From positions 44,385 to 108,384 of the forward strand of contig JAAVAC010000017.1 of assembly GCA_014804265.1 (NCBI GenBank): DNA of 64,000 nt, given 5' to 3'. The notes beneath the pieces were generated by a model, which had not been told where the DNA came from, ran no database searches, and saw only the letters and a list, made by a program, of their open reading frames with translations. This document shows positions 61,397-64,000 of the stretch, one piece after another. The DNA comes from Lachnospiraceae bacterium (lineage in GTDB: Bacteria > Bacillota > Clostridia > Lachnospirales > Lachnospiraceae). The translations under genes and the position numbers were made by a program. Position 1 is the first letter of the stretch, and the number at the start of each line of letters is the position of its first letter.

Positions 61397-61471
61397 CTCT
61401 TTCCTGTTCCTTAACTTATCATATGATAAAATGAAATATTTTAATCTATAAAAAGAAATTATAACAGAATT

Positions 61472-62137
61472 TTACAAAATTTCCAAGTATCCTTTCATAT
61501 TTGCCAGATCGAATCCTTCCAGAATGCCGTCGGTAGGGTCATAATAAACACCATCATAGCAAACAAGGTAATGGCTGAACCGTCCCATTTTTTCCATTAT
61601 GATGGCACATTTGGGAAGAGTGACTTCTTTTCCCTGAGTATAGATGATCCGGTTGGAATGAGGAATGCCTAAATAATCCAGCGTTAAAATCATTTTCCCC
61701 ATATTGGCCTGCCATTCCCTGCAGTGCATAATGTTATTAGCTTCTTCTAACGTAATATCCGCAAGCATGGCAATGCATGTTTGTCCGCATAAGCCATCCC
61801 AGGGCTGGGTTATGATTTTTATGCCGTCGATTTTACGGATGGGATTTTCTATGCTGTAAGGGCTGTTTTCGGAAATTTTCTGCGGCTCTGTCAAGATGGT
61901 AAAAGAAACGGGATAAAAGGTTTCTTCTTCAAAATCAGCTTTTACATTTTTCAGGGGAATGTAGTAATAACCGTCTTTTTTAGGAAGTAGATTGCATTGA
62001 AAAGTTGTTTCATTTACCACGGCTTCTATGGGGTAATCTCCTATGTTCTCCTGCACTTCCCATACATTAAAGGGAATTTCCATTACTTTTTCCCCATTCA
62101 GATTTAGAATTTTCTGTTCAAATACATAATTCATCAT
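61472..62137 (-). CDS. C39-like/papain-fold cysteine peptidase-like protein
   Basis: WDGLCGQTCIAMLADITLEEANNI (Cys) and SHYLVCYDGVYYDPTDG (His...Asp); start at MMNYVFEQ after GAAGGAAGG. Confidence 0.7.
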   Translation of the reverse strand: MMNYVFEQKILNLNGEKVMEIPFNVWEVQENIGDYPIEAVVNETTFQCNLLPKKDGYYYIPLKNVKADFEEETFYPVSFTILTEPQKISENSPYSIENPIRKIDGIKIITQPWDGLCGQTCIAMLADITLEEANNIMHCREWQANMGKMILTLDYLGIPHSNRIIYTQGKEVTLPKCAIIMEKMGRFSHYLVCYDGVYYDPTDGILEGFDLANMKGYLEIL

Positions 62138-62262
62138 ATAAAATCCTTCCTTCTTTGTATATTTTAAATAATTGGGTTCATGATATATTTTATATAAAAA
62201 TGGAATGCCCATACAGGTATTGTCTGACTGGAAGATATGATGGCATATGTACATGCGGACAA

Positions 62263-62286
62263 ATATCATATCTACCGATATGATAT
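62263..62286. promoter_or_regulatory. Perfect 10-bp dyad, candidate operator between divergent genes
   Basis: ATATCATATC-TACC-GATATGATAT. Confidence 0.6.
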
Positions 62287-62397
62287 CATGAAAAGTAATA
62301 AACTGGAAGATTTAACTTGAAAAAAACAGCCGATTTTGCTACACTTAATTTGGTTTTGAAAATATTGGAAAAAAACAAGGAAAAGAGGAGTTTTATC

Positions 62398-63747
62398 ATG
62401 AGCAAAAAAGTAACCTTTGATTATTCAAAAGCGGCTCCATTTATTAGTGAAAAAGAAGTTGGCTTAATGGAAAAGCTGACAATGGATGCCAAGGAATTAT
62501 TAGTATCAAAAACAGGTGCAGGCAATGATTTCTTAGGTTGGATTGATTTACCGGTAGATTACGATAAGGATGAATTTGCAAGAATTAAAAAAGCAGCAGA
62601 AAAGATTCAAAGCGATTCTGAAGTATTATTAGTAATCGGTATCGGCGGTTCTTATCTTGGGGCAAGGGCTGCAATTGAATTTTTAAGACACAGCTTTTAT
62701 AATGTGGTTTCCAAAGAAACGAGAAAAACTCCTGAAATTTATTTTGTAGGAAATTCCATCAGTTCTACCTATATCAAGCATTTAATTGATGTAATCGGTG
62801 ACAGGGACTTTTCCATTAACATGATTTCCAAGTCCGGCACTACCACAGAGCCTGCGATTGCATTCCGAGTATTTAAAGAAATGATGGAAAAGAAATACGG
62901 AAAAGAAGAAGCTGCCAAGAGAATTTATGCTACAACCGATAAGGTAAAGGGTTCTTTAAAGAATTTAGCTACAGAAGAGGGATATGAGACATTTGTTGTT
63001 CCGGATGATATCGGAGGACGTTTCTCCGTATTGACAGCAGTGGGCCTGCTTCCTATTGCCGTTTCCGGTGCAGATATTAATAAATTAATGGAAGGTGCCG
63101 CTTCCGGAAGAAAGAATGCTTTAGAGCTGCCATTTGCAGAAAATGATTCTTTAAAATATGCAGCGCTTCGTAACATCCTTTTAAGAAAAGGAAAAGCAAT
63201 TGAAATTTTAGCAAACTATGAACCAAGCGTTCATTATGTTTCCGAATGGTGGAAACAGCTTTACGGTGAAAGCGAAGGAAAAGACCAAAAGGGTATTTTC
63301 CCGGCAAGCGTTGATTTGACAACAGATTTACATTCCATGGGCCAGTTCATTCAGGATGGCGCAAGAAATATGTTTGAAACTGTAATCAACATTGAAACCT
63401 CCAGAGAAGAAATCATCATCGGAGAAGAACCTGTTGATTTGGATGGACTGAATTATCTGGCAGGAAAGAGTGTGGACTTTGTAAATAAATCCGCTATGAA
63501 CGGTACGATTTTAGCCCATACCGACGGACAGGTTCCTAACTTCATGGTAAACGTACCGGAAGTAAATGAATTTTATTTAGGCCAGTTGTTCTACTTCTTT
63601 GAGTTTGCATGTGGTGTCAGCGGCTATCTGCTTGGCGTGAATCCTTTTGACCAACCGGGTGTGGAAAGCTATAAGAAGAATATGTTCGCATTGCTTGGCA
63701 AGCCGGGGTATGAGGCTCAGAGAGAAGAATTGATGAAGAGATTGTAA
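62398..63747 (+). CDS. pgi: Glucose-6-phosphate isomerase
   Basis: [65 protein letters not shown] aaaagaggag. Confidence 0.97.
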   Translation: MSKKVTFDYSKAAPFISEKEVGLMEKLTMDAKELLVSKTGAGNDFLGWIDLPVDYDKDEFARIKKAAEKIQSDSEVLLVIGIGGSYLGARAAIEFLRHSFYNVVSKETRKTPEIYFVGNSISSTYIKHLIDVIGDRDFSINMISKSGTTTEPAIAFRVFKEMMEKKYGKEEAAKRIYATTDKVKGSLKNLATEEGYETFVVPDDIGGRFSVLTAVGLLPIAVSGADINKLMEGAASGRKNALELPFAENDSLKYAALRNILLRKGKAIEILANYEPSVHYVSEWWKQLYGESEGKDQKGIFPASVDLTTDLHSMGQFIQDGARNMFETVINIETSREEIIIGEEPVDLDGLNYLAGKSVDFVNKSAMNGTILAHTDGQVPNFMVNVPEVNEFYLGQLFYFFEFACGVSGYLLGVNPFDQPGVESYKKNMFALLGKPGYEAQREELMKRL

Positions 63748-63812
63748 TTTTCAATTGTAATCATATATTTTATTTTATATGAATATCTTTTAATAGTAAA
63801 ATAAGATTGAAA

Positions 63813-63851
63813 AACCGTGTGTTTTCAGCTATAGGGCTGTTGCACACGGTT
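63813..63851 (+). repeat. Hairpin with internal stem 3' of pgi
   Basis: AACCGTGTG-tttt-CAGC-tatagg-GCTG-ttg-CACACGGTT. Confidence 0.65.
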
Positions 63852-63878
63852 CTATCATACATAGACAATCATAATAAC

Positions 63879-63931
63879 AAAAAGAAATAGCATCCCGAAC
63901 CCTAAGAAAGTTTAGATGCTATTTCTTTTTT
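63879..63931 (+). terminator. Intrinsic terminator downstream of pgi
   Basis: AAAAAGAAATAGCATC...GATGCTATTTCTTTTTTGC. Confidence 0.8.
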
Positions 63932-64000
63932 GCATTTAAGTTTTACTGAGGGCGAATCGGAGTCATATCCGATTGCCTTTCTGATTAGATTATACACTAG

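Overview
The window looks like the replication-origin region of a low-GC Firmicute, probably a Lachnospiraceae-type Clostridium relative. It holds the oriC core: rpmH-rnpA-yidD-yidC-jag-mnmE-mnmG-rsmG on the minus strand and dnaA-dnaN-yaaA-recF-gyrB-gyrA on the plus strand. DnaA boxes lie on both sides of dnaA. parA/parB come with two perfect parS sites and extra half-sites. Flanking modules are a malEFG-type sugar ABC transporter, a large Mrp/Mbh-like antiporter operon with four NuoL/M/N-like subunits, a DinJ/YafQ-type toxin-antitoxin pair, a DegS/DegU-like two-component system, a Feo iron operon with an unusual Fur-family protein, serS, murG, pgi and two tRNAs (Pro-CGG, Arg-CCU). The most interesting unexplained signal is a dispersed family of intergenic elements. 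They share a conserved 5' boundary (about GGTTTTGATAagGGACGTRGGAG), a 3' boundary (CTCCYACTGGGTATTGGAAA) and a conserved apical hairpin (ACGCACC-loop-GGTGCGT). Their 25-35 bp stem arms differ in sequence between copies yet stay self-complementary, which is covariation visible by eye. There are three full copies, one core-less palindromic copy, two possible palindrome-less remnants, and a possibly related 226-bp multibranch giant palindrome beside one full copy, between jag and mnmE. All calls come from reading the sequence and supplied translations; no database search was run.
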